Below, piece after piece: positions 48,470-60,718 of a stretch of DNA of 64,000 nucleotides. This DNA comes from Sphaerolaimus hirsutus. Lineage: Eukaryota > Nematoda > Chromadorea > Monhysterida > Sphaerolaimidae. Position 1 is the stretch's first letter. Each line of letters opens with the position of its first letter. The notes beneath the pieces were generated by a model. It searched no databases and was not told where the DNA came from. It worked only from the letters and a program-made list of their open reading frames with translations. Position numbers and translations under genes: made by a program. The DNA lies in the NCBI GenBank assembly GCA_964036195.1, contig OZ038453.1, forward strand, positions 7,517,469-7,581,468. Reading direction: 5' to 3'.

Positions 48470-51400
48470 ATGGCAGACAACAAAACTTCAGTGAGTTGTA
48501 TCTCCTTAGTTTTAGTGGCTCTTTCTGTGGTCTGGCGCATATATGTGCCTGTGACATGTCCGGAACGTTTACGGAACTGTAACTGTAACAAATTGCTGTG
48601 TTATGGGGTAAAGAATCACAAAGATCAGTATTGTAAACATACGCATAGATCAAATGCGTATAATTATGTGGTGAAATGCACATTAACCAATGAAAATCAA
48701 ACTCAGACTCCGTCAAATGCACTCGATGCTCTCACAAACTCTGCCCGGGCGCTACGTACATCCACGACAGCGGCCAAGAAAAAATCTGTTGCCGCGCGTA
48801 ACCGTTCTGCATCTCAAACAGCGCAAACTCCGACAAATCGACCCAAAAACAACGCCCTGCCACGTTTCCGAGAAAACGCATCGGCGTCGGTAAACGGGAC
48901 CGCTGGTGAGTGTTGTCTACTGAGCTTTATCCCATTGGTGTGTTGTCTACTGAGCTTTATCCCATTGGATGTAAAGGTATTTTTGACTAATGAATCGTTA
49001 TCCACCAAAACGTCGACAAAGACTATAACAAATATCATGCAAAATACTAAAGAGTTTGTTACACAACACGTTTTTAGAACGCTGAGAGATGTGTGCTGGT
49101 GCATTGAATCACTGTTATATTTCACAGTATGTATACGTAGATTTACGTGTGCAGATTCGAATTTGGAAGATGAACGTCCCGACACGGCTGCATCTGTTCG
49201 CTCGGTGGTCAAATCGGTACATGAAACAACGTTGCCCGCTACGCAACCAGACAATCCCATTACGCAACTGACCGACACTATTAGACAACCTGTCACTGTT
49301 GAAAAGGGTGACCACAATGCCCTAATAATCGCTGAAGCCTTGGTTGAACCGGGGGATTGTGTATCGAATACTGATGGGCAGGATTCCGGTGACGAAGTGC
49401 CCTATGTCAATTATGGAGTGGGTTTTGACCCATCTAAATGTACGGGGTACTACGCATCACACACGGGCTTCTTGCGGCTTGATTCGGGCGTAGTGGTTCG
49501 CACGGACTTTTCCAAAGCGACAAAAATGGTGTCGCTAGCCCGCATGAAAGGTGATTTTGGTCGTTTTTCTGCCATTCTAAACGTGTGGGTGATACATTTG
49601 AAAATGTGTACAAACACTACGTCTTTGCACAACTACATGTATAATAATACGTCTAAACTAATTAAATATGGTAAATTGACATATTGGCACATAGCCAAAA
49701 CTGGAACGTTTCAAACATTTAAACGTATTGATAACACAGGTTGCGATACGACTCCACCCGAAATGGTTGACTGGGAGCCAATTTCGGTGCATGCGTCAGC
49801 TGGACACCTGGTGGCTGGGACTAACCTTCACCCGTATGAAATGGCTGGGTTTTTAGAGGATAAACTTTTGGAATCACCCAATTCTACACCCAATGCTCAA
49901 GAATTTGCTTATTTGGCCCACTTGATTAGGGATTTAGAGGAAAGTAGGCGCCGGCAGGGGGACTACATCCAAAGGGTGCGGTTTGGAGTTATCCATCTTA
50001 ATAGGCATTGTTGCATGATATCGCTGCACATACGCTGTGTTTTCAAATTACACACAGTTATTTTCATATTACAATTGATAAATTCGGTTAAAAAAACTGA
50101 AATGTTTTGTATTTGCCTAGAGCAGCCAAATATAGGAATATTGATTACACACGCACACTGTAAATTGACATTTTCAATTACATTTCAGCTGGAAATTCAG
50201 ATCGCATCGGCAATGGGTCAGATGTCTGCGAACACAAAATCCGAGTTGCAGACCGAAATTTCAAAAATATCAGAAAAATTGAAAAAAATGGAGGATGAAA
50301 CGGCGGCTTTTCGCAAGGTAAATGGAGGGTCATCCGTATTGATATTGTTTTACAATAGTCAGAAAATAAAAATTCACACTTACACATATGTAATTACAAA
50401 AGACAACATGATTAATTCAGAATTTTGTAGTTTTGCTTTAAAGATCGCAGTTCTGGCTGATAATCAATGTAAATATGTGCATACGCAGAACTCTTCTGAT
50501 ATGGACGATTCGCTAGCGGCCATACGGCTTCGTTTGATGGCGCTAGAAAATGGACAAGTACATACATCCAGCGCGGCGACATCTGCAACCAAGCGTAAAG
50601 AACCTTCGACAGATCAAGTGCACACAGTTGTGCGCTCAGCAAAACGTCCGAGAACGATTCAGACGATATCTGAGGTGAATTGGGGGTATTTGGCACTTTC
50701 CCAAAAATTGTTATTTTTCGCTAGGACATACAGCGAAGTTACATTCAATTCACTAAATCAGTGGCATAGCATTCAACATTTCTTTCATCTACATACACAT
50801 ACCACCGTTTTATGGGAAACTCATCCTGAAATTTCATGCACAAATATAAGATTTTATAATGTATTATACATCTTAAAATTCATTTTTTTAAACAAGTTCA
50901 TATTCAATATGATAACTACTACTAACTCGAATATGTTTCAGATGGACACGGCTCCGTCCTCGTCCGCGCCCGAGTGCTCGTCGAACACGCACAAGACGGG
51001 CGCCAGTGACGTGGTGATATGCTTTGATGACCCAACCGATCCTTTTGGGGGATACTACCAATGGAAAGTGAAGTATGATGGGGCAACCTTTGACTGCATC
51101 CTCACCGCGATGATCTATGTGAGTTACATGACGTGGGTAGTGTACGCCATAAAATTACTTTTTTTTTTCAGAGTTTGAGGGATTGCTTTACGATTTGAAA
51201 CTATATCTTTCCCTACACAGGCTGAGGCAAAGGCTTGTGGGAGCAAAACGCTGGCAAGTACTGCGCTAAACCTGCATCAGCTCTTTGCTGTGACAGATGG
51301 CCTGGCCTGGGACCCGAAATTCCACAAATTTAACAGACACTGCAAACGAATCATGGGCAACATTGGGCGGTTTGTGAAAGACCAGAATGTTGACACAAGC

Positions 51401-52012
51401 CAGGTGTGGTTCAAATCTGGCAACGGCCGGCAATCAGGGGCCGGGGTTTTGTATGACTCGGTGGATGCGGCCAAAAAAACGTTTGCGTACACGGCGCTTC
51501 TAATTATTTTGCAAAATGCCGCGGAAAACAACGTGGGTTTACGGTTAGTATTAGTTATTGTATTTGTTGACAAAAGTTCAGTCCGTATGTTGTTGAAAAC
51601 CTACGAACGGTCACAAAATCGACTTGAAATAACAAATTTACACTTCATGGCATTAGAGTTGAATACATCATGTAACATGACAATTGACTCGGGATTTAGT
51701 TTGACTATGGCGATTATTTCAGTAATTTGGGTTACAAATGACAAATACTTGTCCTTGAGGGAAATATGTCGACAAAATGGTTACGCACATATCATTGATT
51801 TTCTAAAAAACTTTTGTAGTAACCAAAACACACTGGTGCTTCCAAAACATATGCAATACATTGTTCATAGGCAATTACTTTGGGCGTCCGGCCACGACGA
51901 GGTTGAGGGCGGCTGGATAATCACAAATAGGGAAATTCGCTGCGCCGGGGAATCCCCTAACTATGGATGGAAGGGCGCCATGATGAGTGGGTACAACAAG
52001 GGTAGGCTAGAA
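48470..52012 (+). CDS. Nine-exon (5'-complete, 3'-open) protein with possible NADAR-like C-terminal domain
   Basis: Exons 48470-48490 (ATG), 48707-48905, 49155-49550, 49740-49975, 50189-50317, 50489-50674, 50942-51118, 51221-51543 and 51871-52012. All introns are GT-AG and phases 0,1,1,0,0,0,0,2 match at all eight junctions: 603 codons, no internal stop. The last donor (GTAAGT at 52013) needs a further exon that I could not find before the repeats at 52.1 kb. Exon 2 is basic and disordered (TTAAKKKSVAARNRSAS); exons 3-4 are acidic with YGVGFDPSKCTGYYASHTGF; exon 5 is a coiled coil (SELQTEISKISEKLKKMEDE); exon 6 has nuclear-localisation-like KRKEPS and AKRPRT. Exons 7-9 read DDPTDPFGGYYQWKVKYDGA, AEAKACGSK, then EGGWIITNREIR and PNYGWKGAMMSG, in the order of the N- and C-terminal blocks of NADAR/YbiA ADP-ribose N-glycosidases, but the usual Glu after the DG block and the WG.G block are not evident. 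Treat that as a hypothesis; a nuclear protein of unknown function is safest. Confidence 0.6.
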
Positions 52013-52081
52013 GTAAGTATTTTGATTTATTTTGGCACACGGCCAAGTTTGATTTTTGGTTGCATAAAGGCGATAGTACTT

Positions 52082-52479
52082 AAAGGTGTGGTTTTACACT
52101 ATGCCTTTGCCATTTCATTTCTCACTTCTCATTTTACGGAACTGGCTCCACCCAGCCCTCATTTTGTTGTGCACCTTTTCACTATTGTAAATTTCTAACC
52201 TCAATTCTCGCATTCACTGGAATGTCAGAACAAGGCGGAAGAATCATTGTTTTCAATACAGGAATTGAAATTGACATTATGAATAGAAAAATTGACATCT
52301 GTTTCTCCATTTTTTATAATTTTTTCTGTGTAAAAATGGTGTAACTAAGGTATTTATCATCAAAATATTGGGTTCAATGTGAAATTTTTTTGTTACCAGA
52401 CATTCAGAATAATTGAATTCTCTTTCTCACTTCAATGATATATAAATTTTGACTGAATGAAAGATAGATGTAACAATGT
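52082..52479. repeat. Right half of the 6.0-kb dispersed repeat
   Basis: TTTGCCATTTCATTTCTCAC through 52455 matches 6330-6720. The left foldback arm is absent. Confidence 0.65.
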
Positions 52480-53346
52480 GGCCACACAAGCTGGTTTTCA
52501 AGGTTCCTTTTTGAAAACTCTTCTGCGCGATGCGTCGCTGTACGGTTTTCAAAACTGTGCAATTTGCACTTTTATTTTTCTTTAAGTGAAAGCATATGTG
52601 AATATTGGTTTCGGCAAGTCACATTTGTTGTTCAAAGTTCACATTTGCAGAACATTTTTGAAAACTGTACGGCGACGCATCGCCAACATTCTACTCTGTT
52701 GACAATTTTGAAAACTTAAAATTGAATAATGTAGTTTTCAAAAATGTACATTCCAGTTTTCAAATGTGTAAAACATTTTTGAAAACTGAACATAGAGGGT
52801 GATGTACAGCGATGTATGGCAACGTCGCTGTACGTCGCTGTACATCGCTGTACATGCCAGTTTTCAATATCTGTGCAACATATGTGAAAATGTGTTGCAG
52901 TACACACCAAAAGTAGCAAAATCATCACCAGGCATCACCAGTTTATGAAATTTCGCCAACTTACTCCAAAATCCTTTAAAAACTACTGGATGAATGGGTT
53001 TATGTAAAATTGACACTGTAGATGCAGTATTTTATGCTGCATTTAATGATAGGGTTGTAGAAAACTTGGGATTTATGTAAAAAAAAAATAATTTTTTTTA
53101 AGTATGTCACTGTGGCTACATTTCAGGTGACAACTGCATATGTCACCTGTTTCCACAACTTATTACCATATTTGAAAAGTATTTATAAAATGAAAGAATT
53201 CATGCATTTATTAACAACACAGAATCTGGTACTTGGTACTACTGTTACAAAGGGTTCAAAGGCGCAACTACTGGTTAAATTTATCTTTGTGAAATTTGTG
53301 TGGACCATGCAATGATTATGAATGATCTTGCATTACAGGTTATCCT

Positions 53347-53661
53347 GTGCACTGTGTAAAATGCATTTTTGGGATTTTGGCTGCTCGGTGGCGCATCCTG
53401 CTAATGACCATTTCAATGGAATCACACAGGGTCAGCAAACTGGTTATGGCTGCATGTTATTTGCACAATTTTATCAAAGAATTGCATGGCACAAATGTAT
53501 CGGATCACTTTGACGAGGAAGGAAATGAAAAGCCACCTGTGTGCGCTGTTGAAGAACAAAGTCTACACAACCAAACAGTTAGAAATTGTATTTTAATTGA
53601 TATAAATTTTGGAATTGCTGAACATTTCATAAATGCAGTTAGATTGGCACCAGGGGTATGA
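53347..53661 (+). pseudogene. Harbinger transposase C-terminal fragment
   Basis: The frame encodes IFGILAARWRILLMTISMES and VSKLVMAACYLHNFI. In DDE_4 / HARBI1-type nucleases the last catalytic Glu lies in an ENAFGIL..R block before a C.LHN motif; here the equivalent position reads VKCIFGIL, so the Glu appears to be Lys. The upstream part of the transposase cannot be traced. The fragment sits inside the element 52480-54699 and is on its + strand. Confidence 0.65.
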
Positions 53662-54222
53662 TGGCTTAGAGGATGGATTAGAGTCCTAAATCACAACAAC
53701 TTTTGAGTTTTCAAAAATGTTCACATTTATGTTAAATTTCGTGACACATGTTTCTATGAAATGAAAACATTTTTGAAAACAATACAAAAAAATTGTTTGT
53801 TTTTTTTGTGCTAGTGTATTCAACGTGAAATTGTTGCAGTCAGTGTTCACTTTTAGTTCATTTTTTTGGCTTTCATTTTCATACAAAATCAGCTGTCTGA
53901 ATTGCACTTGTGATTTTTAAAAAAATTATAAAGTTGATTGTATAAAAATAACATTATTTGTTTTGCGGAACTGTTATTGAATTCAGTTTTTTTTGTTCGA
54001 TGTGAAAAAATTTCCACTGTTTACCGTGATAATGCCATAATTACAGATACAGGTATGCTATTTAAAACAAAATAATTGAATGTTTTCTGCATCACCACAC
54101 TTTCTCCATCATTTTTGTACTTCTATCGTGAAACATGGTATCAAATGAAAGAGAAAAAAAACTAGACATATATGTGAGACGGATATCATCTACAATTTAA
54201 AACAGAATTTGAAAAATATTTA

Positions 54223-54393
54223 TACCGTATTTGCTTGAATAATTCTCCCCCCTCCCTTGAATCATTCCCCCCCTCAAATAATCCCCCTCCCCTGTAAGTG
54301 GAAAAAATAATTCCCCCTCTTGAATAATCCCCCCCTCAAAAAAGTCTGACGAAATAATAATCTCCCAGGGGGATTATTCAAGCAAATACGGTA
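54223..54393. mobile_element. Family A element, TTTGCTTGAATAA variant
   Basis: TACCGTATTTGCTTGAATAA to CAAGCAAATACGGTA, 171 bp, with CCCC blocks and one GTCTGACGAAATAATAA segment. The shortest intact family A copy, a useful type specimen. Confidence 0.75.
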
Positions 54394-54709
54394 GTTAGAA
54401 AATGAATTAATTATCACAGCGGTAAAAATATACAGTACAGTCCACAAAATAGAGCATAGTTTTTTGCATCACATGCCGCTTACAGCTTGTCCTACAAATG
54501 CATACTTATTCCACAAAAAAAATATTTTGTCTGCAGCATTTTGCTGGAGTTTTCAAATATGTGTTCTTCTGGCAGAAAAATAGAGAAAAAAACAAAGATG
54601 ATGGCTGCTTTGGTGATTACACACAGTGTTTAAATGAATTTGAAAACTAAATAATGGGTTTTCACAGAGGGAACATTGAAAACCAGCTTGTGTGGTGCCA
54701 ATAGTAAAA

Positions 54710-55930
54710 TTTATATCAGAAATAAAAAATCTTTCAATTAAAATGCCAAGTATGCTCCAATTTTAAATAAGAGAAGGATGCTTTTTTGGTGGAGAATGTG
54801 TCACTATTAAAAGTTGTTAAAAATACTGAACTTTTTAAACATAAACGTAAACGTAAAGTATTTTTAATACTCACCTCTGAGTACAGAAAACGTACACAGC
54901 AAAAAATGGGTTTGTGATGCGCGGTGATATGTCCTGAAGTGTCTTTATGCAGACGCGCAATGTAGTCACTATATCCCAGATGCTTCACGGCACTTCATGA
55001 ACCATGCAAAGTATGCTGCAAAAGTTCATGAAGTGCACTTCACGAATTTCGGTCTTCGTGAAGCTAGGTGAAGTAAGTGGAAGACACTTCACCGAAAACT
55101 TTGTGAAGTGTGTGGAAGTGAGTGGAAGTGCCTTCACAGAGCGCACTTCCACACATTTCACGAACCCATTTTTTGCTGTGGTAACCTACTTTATTTTACT
55201 CTTACACTGCATAAAACGTGTGTAAAATACTTTTTCCAGAGAAAACGTAAAGACGGGTATTTTTCGCAGAAAACGCAGAAGTATTTATACTCGCAGAAAA
55301 CGTGAAAGTGAGTATTTTTCTCACAAAAATAACGTAAAAATCAGTGTTTTACTCTTAAATACATCAAAAGAGTGTTTTCCTCTCCTGATAAGTATTATAT
55401 AGGAAAATGTCCTATGATTGTCACTTTCTGTCTAGCAAAATCTCATTCTCTGTACGTCCCATTAAAATAAGTTTTCTGTACTTGCGTACTTTCAAAACAT
55501 ACGCGAGTAAGTGAGTACTGGTATTTTTTCGGGGGGAAATGTAAAACTATTTACGCAGTGCGCGAGTGCGAGTATACGTATTTATCGAGTTAACGTAAAT
55601 ACGTTTTAAGAACTATGCCATTAACATGGCCAAGTGGGCTAGAGAGAAAATAAATCTTTCTGAAAATAGCATCAAACATCTCATTATTTTTCTAAAAGTT
55701 CAGTTTATGTTTAGTTCGATATGTTTAGCCACAGGTGTGCTATTCATCGGTGGGAATCTTGTGAAATTCTTCCCATGAAATTATATTTCTTTTTAATAGG
55801 TATAATTGTTGTCATTCGTGAACTTTCCAGTAAAAAAATATATTTTCAATATTTTTTCTCTTGTGCTAGATGTTACCATGTGGAAAATGATGTTATAGAC
55901 TTGTGATTGAAATATCATTGCCGGAAATCA
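54710..55930. repeat. Paralogue of 7170-7629 + 8669-8960, lacking the family G insert
   Basis: Carries the empty target of the family G element at about 55625-55645. It has a family H fragment at 54805-54894 (AAGTTGTTAAAAATACTGAAC) that the other copy lacks, and a family J element. Confidence 0.7.
54895..55180. mobile_element. Family J element, intact copy
   Basis: CACAGCAAAAAATGGGTT to AACCCATTTTTTGCTGTG. The 3-bp duplication GTA lies at 54892-54894 and 55181-55183. Core of GTGAAGTGYRTGGAAGTG repeats in foldback. Confidence 0.75.
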
Positions 55931-56450
55931 TGTTCATGAGAAACTAAAGAATGTTGATAGGATACCCCCTGTAAATACCCCCCTCAAAATTTCAACTATG
56001 AAAAAATAGAAATGAAACCTACAATAGATTACATCAAAAATTGATCAGAATAATGAAAAATATACGTAGTATTCACTTTTAATGGGTGTTGATTTAAGTT
56101 GTTGATTAACCATAAGAATGTCAGAAAGGATTGAAAAACCTTTGATTTGGAATTGGCACCAGGAAAAATATTTGACATCAATAGTCGCAATATCCAATGA
56201 AAAACTTCCCATGGGATTTATTCGAGTGAATATTATCTATACTCGATTGTTTTTCCATTCCATGTGCACATTTGACTAGGTAGTTATTATATGAGTGACC
56301 TTGGTACCAGCGCCAGTGCATGTTTCCTCATATTGCACATGCAATTTTTATAAATCTAGGTATGTAGTATCAATTACAATTCACATTACAACATGTAAAT
56401 CATAATCTCTAGTGTGAAATATCTGCAACAGACTAGATTCAGACGCCAAT
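55931..56450. other. Spacer, small family A fragment
   Basis: GATACCCCCTGTAAATACCC near 55960 is a weak family A trace. Nothing else recognised. Confidence 0.4.
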
Positions 56451-57415
56451 TCCGCAACTGGTCAAGTGGCAAGAAAAGTGCAAAGTGATAAGTACTAACT
56501 GGTAAGGAATGTACTGGTAAGGACCCTGTAAAATGAAAAATATCATAAAAAGTGGTAAAACTAATTTAAAATGTAAAATGTCATGTGGTGTCAAAAGTCA
56601 TGTAAAATGCACTGTAAAATGCATTGTAAAATGCCAAACGACCAGTTTAAAATTAAAGAAAATTTTACATTTTACGGAGCGTTTTACATGACTTTTGTCA
56701 CTCTGCATGACATTTGACATTTCACAACTCATTTTACATGACTTTTAATACCTTGGGCCAGTCCCGCAAGTTGACAAGTTAAGAGTCAAAAATCAACAGT
56801 TAAGAAAAAAACAAAAGATAAGTTAAGAGTACAGTAAAATGACAAGTTACAAGTCAAAAGTCAAGAGTCAAGTCAAGAGACAAGTAAAATGTCAAGTGGC
56901 AGATAAAAAGTAAAGAGTCAAGTTAAATGACAAGTTTCACAACTTTTCACCTGTCATTTAACTTGACTCTGGACTTTTCACTTGTCACTTGTCATTTAAC
57001 TTTAACTTATTCAAATCAAGAATAAAGAAAAAACAAAAGATAACTAAAGAGTGAAGTAAAATGACAAGTGACAAGTCAAGAGTCGAGAGTCAAGTCAAGA
57101 GTCAAGTGAAATGACAAGATACAAGTGAAAAGTCAAGAGTCAAGTTAAATGACAAGTTTCACAACTTTTCACTTGTCATTTAACTTGACTCTTGACTTTT
57201 CACGTGTCACTTGTCATTTAACTTAACTTCTTACTTGTCATTTAACTTGTCTCTTCACTTTTCACTTGTAATTCAGCTTGAGTCTTCACTTTTCACTTGT
57301 CATTTAAATTGACTTTATTTTTCACTGGTCATTTAACTTGACTGTTGACTTTTCACTTGTCACTTGTCATTTAACTTGACTTTTGACTTTTCACTTGCCA
57401 TTTAACTTGACTCTT
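56451..57415. repeat. Foldback tract of AAGTCAAGAGTCAAGT-type sequence with a family B-like element
   Basis: 56515-56757 is family B-like (GACCCTGTAAAATG, TGTCAAAAGTCATG, then the inverse) without the intact CAGTCCC ends. 56765-57415 is simple sequence built on CAAGAGTCAAGTTAAATGAC and its inverse CTTGACTCTTGACTTTTCAC, changing orientation several times. Such sequence will form long hairpins. Confidence 0.6.
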
Positions 57416-57660
57416 GACTAGTGATGTAAAAGCGCCATGGCGCTGGCGCTTGGCGCTAGCGCCAAAGCAAAAAGCGCCATATGGCCATGGACTGGAATGC
57501 CATTTGACATTTACAGGGTGCTTTACTGGGTCCGGAAGTCGAGTGGCACCAGAAATTTACATGTCACTTCTAAGTTAACTTCTCGAGTGACTTCCCCTCG
57601 CCCACCACTTCAATTGTAATACAACTTAACACTTGACTTGTCACTTACACAATTGTGGAA
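57416..57660. repeat. Family C end and foldback remnant
   Basis: TAGTGATGTAAAAGCGCCAT and GGCGCTTGGCGCTAGCGCC at 57419-57470. The remaining part continues the CTTGTCACTT-type tract. The right C terminus is missing. Confidence 0.5.
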
Positions 57661-58251
57661 TTTGCACCAGCTTTCAGAGGTCAAATTGTGACCCATTGTA
57701 AATAGGTACCTATACATTGTTACAGAAATGAAATGTGTTTCAGTTCCAGTAGAAATTTGACACTAAATAGGTGCCAGGTAAATTCGGATGTATGCGTGAT
57801 TTTGTTGAGTTCATATGAGGTCATTTTCGCATTGTGTTTAGAGAATGAAAAATATGATTTTGCATCAAATGGTTAATTGTTTGTCATTATATTTATATTT
57901 TGGGATAGTTAATGCCGCGTTTTATTGCATTTTATCGCACAAAATTATCAGTTAAATCATTTTGGATGGGTTTTTTTCACTCACTATTTTGAATCGAGGG
58001 AGGAGTGATCGCTATAATTACAACGAAAAACAAATTTTTAGCGAGATTCATCATTTCGTACATTCGAGAAAAGCTTTAGAAATGTTCAGCCCTAATTCTG
58101 AGTCTATAGTAAAGCTTGCTTGCATTCATTTTTGTATTCGATTGATTTAGTGCAAAATTGCTTTTTCCATTACTCAACAAAAATTATTCCCCTAGACATA
58201 TTCTGAATACTGGTTTCGGACATTTTAATCAAGCAATTGAAACCTTACATG
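57661..58251. other. Non-coding, nothing recognised
   Basis: A 62-codon open frame at 57962 has no motif, splice context or repeat support. Confidence 0.4.
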
Positions 58252-58560
58252 CCGTATTTCTTCCAATAGAAGAGCGCTGTTTTATTTTTCCATCAACTTT
58301 TTTACCTGCCGTTCTATTGAAGGTGCCGTTGTACTGGAGGCTGCCGTTCTATTTTTCACCAACGTTTTTCACACATCTTTCGTTTGAACATTTGGCACTC
58401 CTCCAACGCAATACCTACCTGCCGTTCTATTGAGGGTGTCGTTCTATTTTGAGGCTGCCGTTCTATTGTTTTCATGAGTGCAAAAAAGCCAAAACCTGCC
58501 ATTCTATTGGAGGTGCCGTTCTATTGGAGGTGCCGTTCTATTAGAAGAAATACAGTACTT
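58252..58560. mobile_element. MITE-like element with GCCGTTCTATT repeats
   Basis: Starts GCCGTATTTCTTCCAATAGA and ends GTTCTATTAGAAGAAATACA. Internal GAGGTGCCGTTCTATTG units. A second, shorter copy is at 62284-62402. Confidence 0.6.
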
Positions 58561-59130
58561 TGGTACATACCTATTTACAAATTTCTGACAATGCACACAC
58601 AAACGTTTCCCTTCAATCATCTTTAAAAAAATCATTCACAAATCTGCAAAAATATGCAAACAATGGGCGTAAAGTGTAAACATTTTTCCGGTTCACACTA
58701 GAAGATTTCTGGTTTTGTGTTTTCCATGTTTCAACGGCCTATTTTATCTGTCTTTTATCGAATTATGGATGAAATGACCTAATATAAAAGTGTGTCAGTT
58801 TGCGACTTTTGCGATTCCAAATACTATTGAATTTTAGACAATTGTGGGAGAAATTTTCATCGCGGAACTTTAGATATTTATATTTGAAATAGATTTGCGT
58901 GTGAGAACCGTTTTTGCTTTTTTATTTTAGCGATTGTGACGGCTTTTTATTTCGTTTTTAAAACCTTTATATATTTCTGTGAGTTTAATACAGCAGAAGT
59001 ATTTACTTAACAATATACCATAACCTAATTTGAATAGAGAAACAACATCATATTTCCTTTACCTCACAAAACATCTGTTGAAATTATTTCACTGGGGAAT
59101 TTATTGGTGAGGCCGCTTAATTCGGATATA
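58561..59130. other. AT-rich spacer, nothing recognised
   Basis: No open frame of note, no repeat end visible. Confidence 0.4.
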
Positions 59131-59240
59131 CCTAGTGCCATTTAAATCACCAGGATTTTGGTGTCAAAATAGTAAAATAGCGCCAGCATTTTGGCATTTT
59201 GTTCCCATTTGTTCACAAAGATATTTATAGCAGAGGGCCT
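59131..59240. repeat. Left flank of the satellite, family C-like
   Basis: AAAATAGTAAAATAGCGCCA and related pieces introduce the tandem array. The right flank (59745-59790) has AAAGCGTCACGGCGTTTTTACG ending in ACGTCACTA, resembling the family C terminus. Confidence 0.5.
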
Positions 59241-59743
59241 ATAGCGCCACAGCAAAATGGCGCCAATCGCCAATAGCGCCACAGTAAAATGGCGCCAATC
59301 GCCAATAGCGCCACAGTAAAATAGCGCCAATCGCCAATAGCGCCACAGTAAAATGGCGCCAATCGCCAATAGCGCCACAGTAAAATGGCGCCAATCGCCA
59401 ATAGCGCCACAGTAAAATGGCGCCAATCGCCAATAGCGCCACAGTAAAATGGCGCCAATCGCCAATAGCGCCACAGTAAAATGGCGCCAATCGCCAATAG
59501 CGCCACAGTAAAATGGCGCCAATCGCCAGTAGCGCCACAGTAAAATGGCGCCAATCGCCAATAGCGCCACAGTAAAATGGCGCCAATCGCCAATAGCGCC
59601 ACAGTAAAATGGCGCCAATCGCCAATAGCGCCACAGTAAAATGGCGCCAATCGCCAATAGCGCCACAGTAAAATGGCGCCAATCGCCAATAGCGCCACAG
59701 TAAAATGGCGCCAATCGCCAATAGCGCCACAGTAAAATGGCGC
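59241..59743. repeat. 32-bp tandem satellite, about 16 units
   Basis: The unit starts ATAGCGCCACAG and contains AAAATGGCGCCAATCGCCA; starts fall every 32 bases from 59241 to 59721. Because 32 is not a multiple of 3 and no unit contains a stop on the - strand, all three - frames are open (157-209 codons) with a 32-residue period. They are artefacts of the repeat, not genes. Confidence 0.9.
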
Positions 59744-59990
59744 CGCCGACGATAACCACCAAAAGCGTCACGGCGTTTTTACGTCACTATTTATTCCGGA
59801 ATGAACCACGCGTTTTCTGAAATGGATACAAATATTTTTGACGGCATGTTGTCAAAAAAATTTACGAACTCCATCGAATGAATCATTTACCACATGTAAA
59901 AAATTGAAAATTGTTTCGACAAATACCCTGTAAACGCAATATCTATACACCCATACTCAAGGTAGGATTCATAAATGGGTACGCAGGGTT
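59744..59990. other. Spacer, nothing recognised
   Basis: AT-rich, no coding support. Confidence 0.4.
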
Positions 59991-60662
59991 CCTGTGTAAA
60001 TCGATTTACCTATGCAAATGGTGTCAAAAGTCATGTTAAATGAAAAATGCTGTGCAGTGTCAAAATTCATGTGAAATGTAAAATGCCAGGCAGTGTCGAA
60101 AGTTGTGTACAGTGTAAAATGTCATGCAAAGTGCCAAAAGTGATGTTAAATGCCAAATGTCGTGCAGTGTCAAAAGTCATGTAACATGTAAAATGCCAGG
60201 CAAAGTGTCAAAAGTTGTGTAAAGTGTCAAATGTCATGCAAAGTGCAAAAAGTCATGAACAATCCACTGCATAATGACAAATAGTTGATAAACAACATAA
60301 AAATGATATTTTACATGACTTTTGACACTTTCATGAGATTTAGCATTTTACATGGCATTTTACATGACTTTTGACATTTTGTATGGCATTTGCCTGTTTC
60401 AGGGTGTTTTACATTACCTTTGACACTTTGCATGACATTTACTAATTTACACAACATTTTCCACGGCTTTTTGCAGTGTACATGTCACTTGACATTTTAC
60501 AGGCACTTTTTACATGACTTTTGACAACTTCCATAACATTTTACATTTTACAGTACATTTTACATGACTTTAGATCGTTTGCACTGGCATTTGACTGTCC
60601 ACAGTGCATTTTACATGAGATTTGACATTTTACATGACATTTTACCATTTACAGTCACATTA
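59991..60662. repeat. Long family B-like foldback
   Basis: The left half repeats GTGTCAAAAGTCATGT and GTAAAATGCCAGGCA many times; the right half repeats ACATGACTTTTGACAC and ACATTTTACA. It is three times the length of the intronic family B elements and lacks the CAGTCCCAGACCC ends. Confidence 0.6.
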
Positions 60663-60718
60663 TTTGCACATGCAAATTGATTTGCACTAGAAAAATACGA
60701 CATCCGTATTTCCGTAAA

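Larger units (their letters stand above)
52480..54699 (+). mobile_element. PIF/Harbinger-type element, degenerate
   Basis: Ends GGCCACACAAGCTGGTTTTC and, inverted, GAAAACCAGCTTGTGTGGTG; the inverted repeats extend about 28 bp. AAT flanks the left end two bases out and the right end directly, a possible 3-bp duplication. It holds a transposase remnant (53347-53661) and a nested family A element (54223-54393). Tracts of TTTTCAAAAATGT and CATCGCTGTACGTCGC lie at 52490-52900 in foldback style. Confidence 0.55.

Noticed and set aside
48017..51178. A single + strand frame of 1,053 codons
   Set aside because: Good donor and acceptor sites, matching phases and a composition shift between segments show that it is exons and introns read through in one frame; the spliced model 48470-52012 explains it better.
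59142..59771. Long - strand open frames of 157-209 codons with repeated LLWRYWRLAPF units
   Set aside because: They are all three frames of the 32-bp satellite, open only because the unit has no stop. No start context, no family, and the same repeat pattern in each frame.
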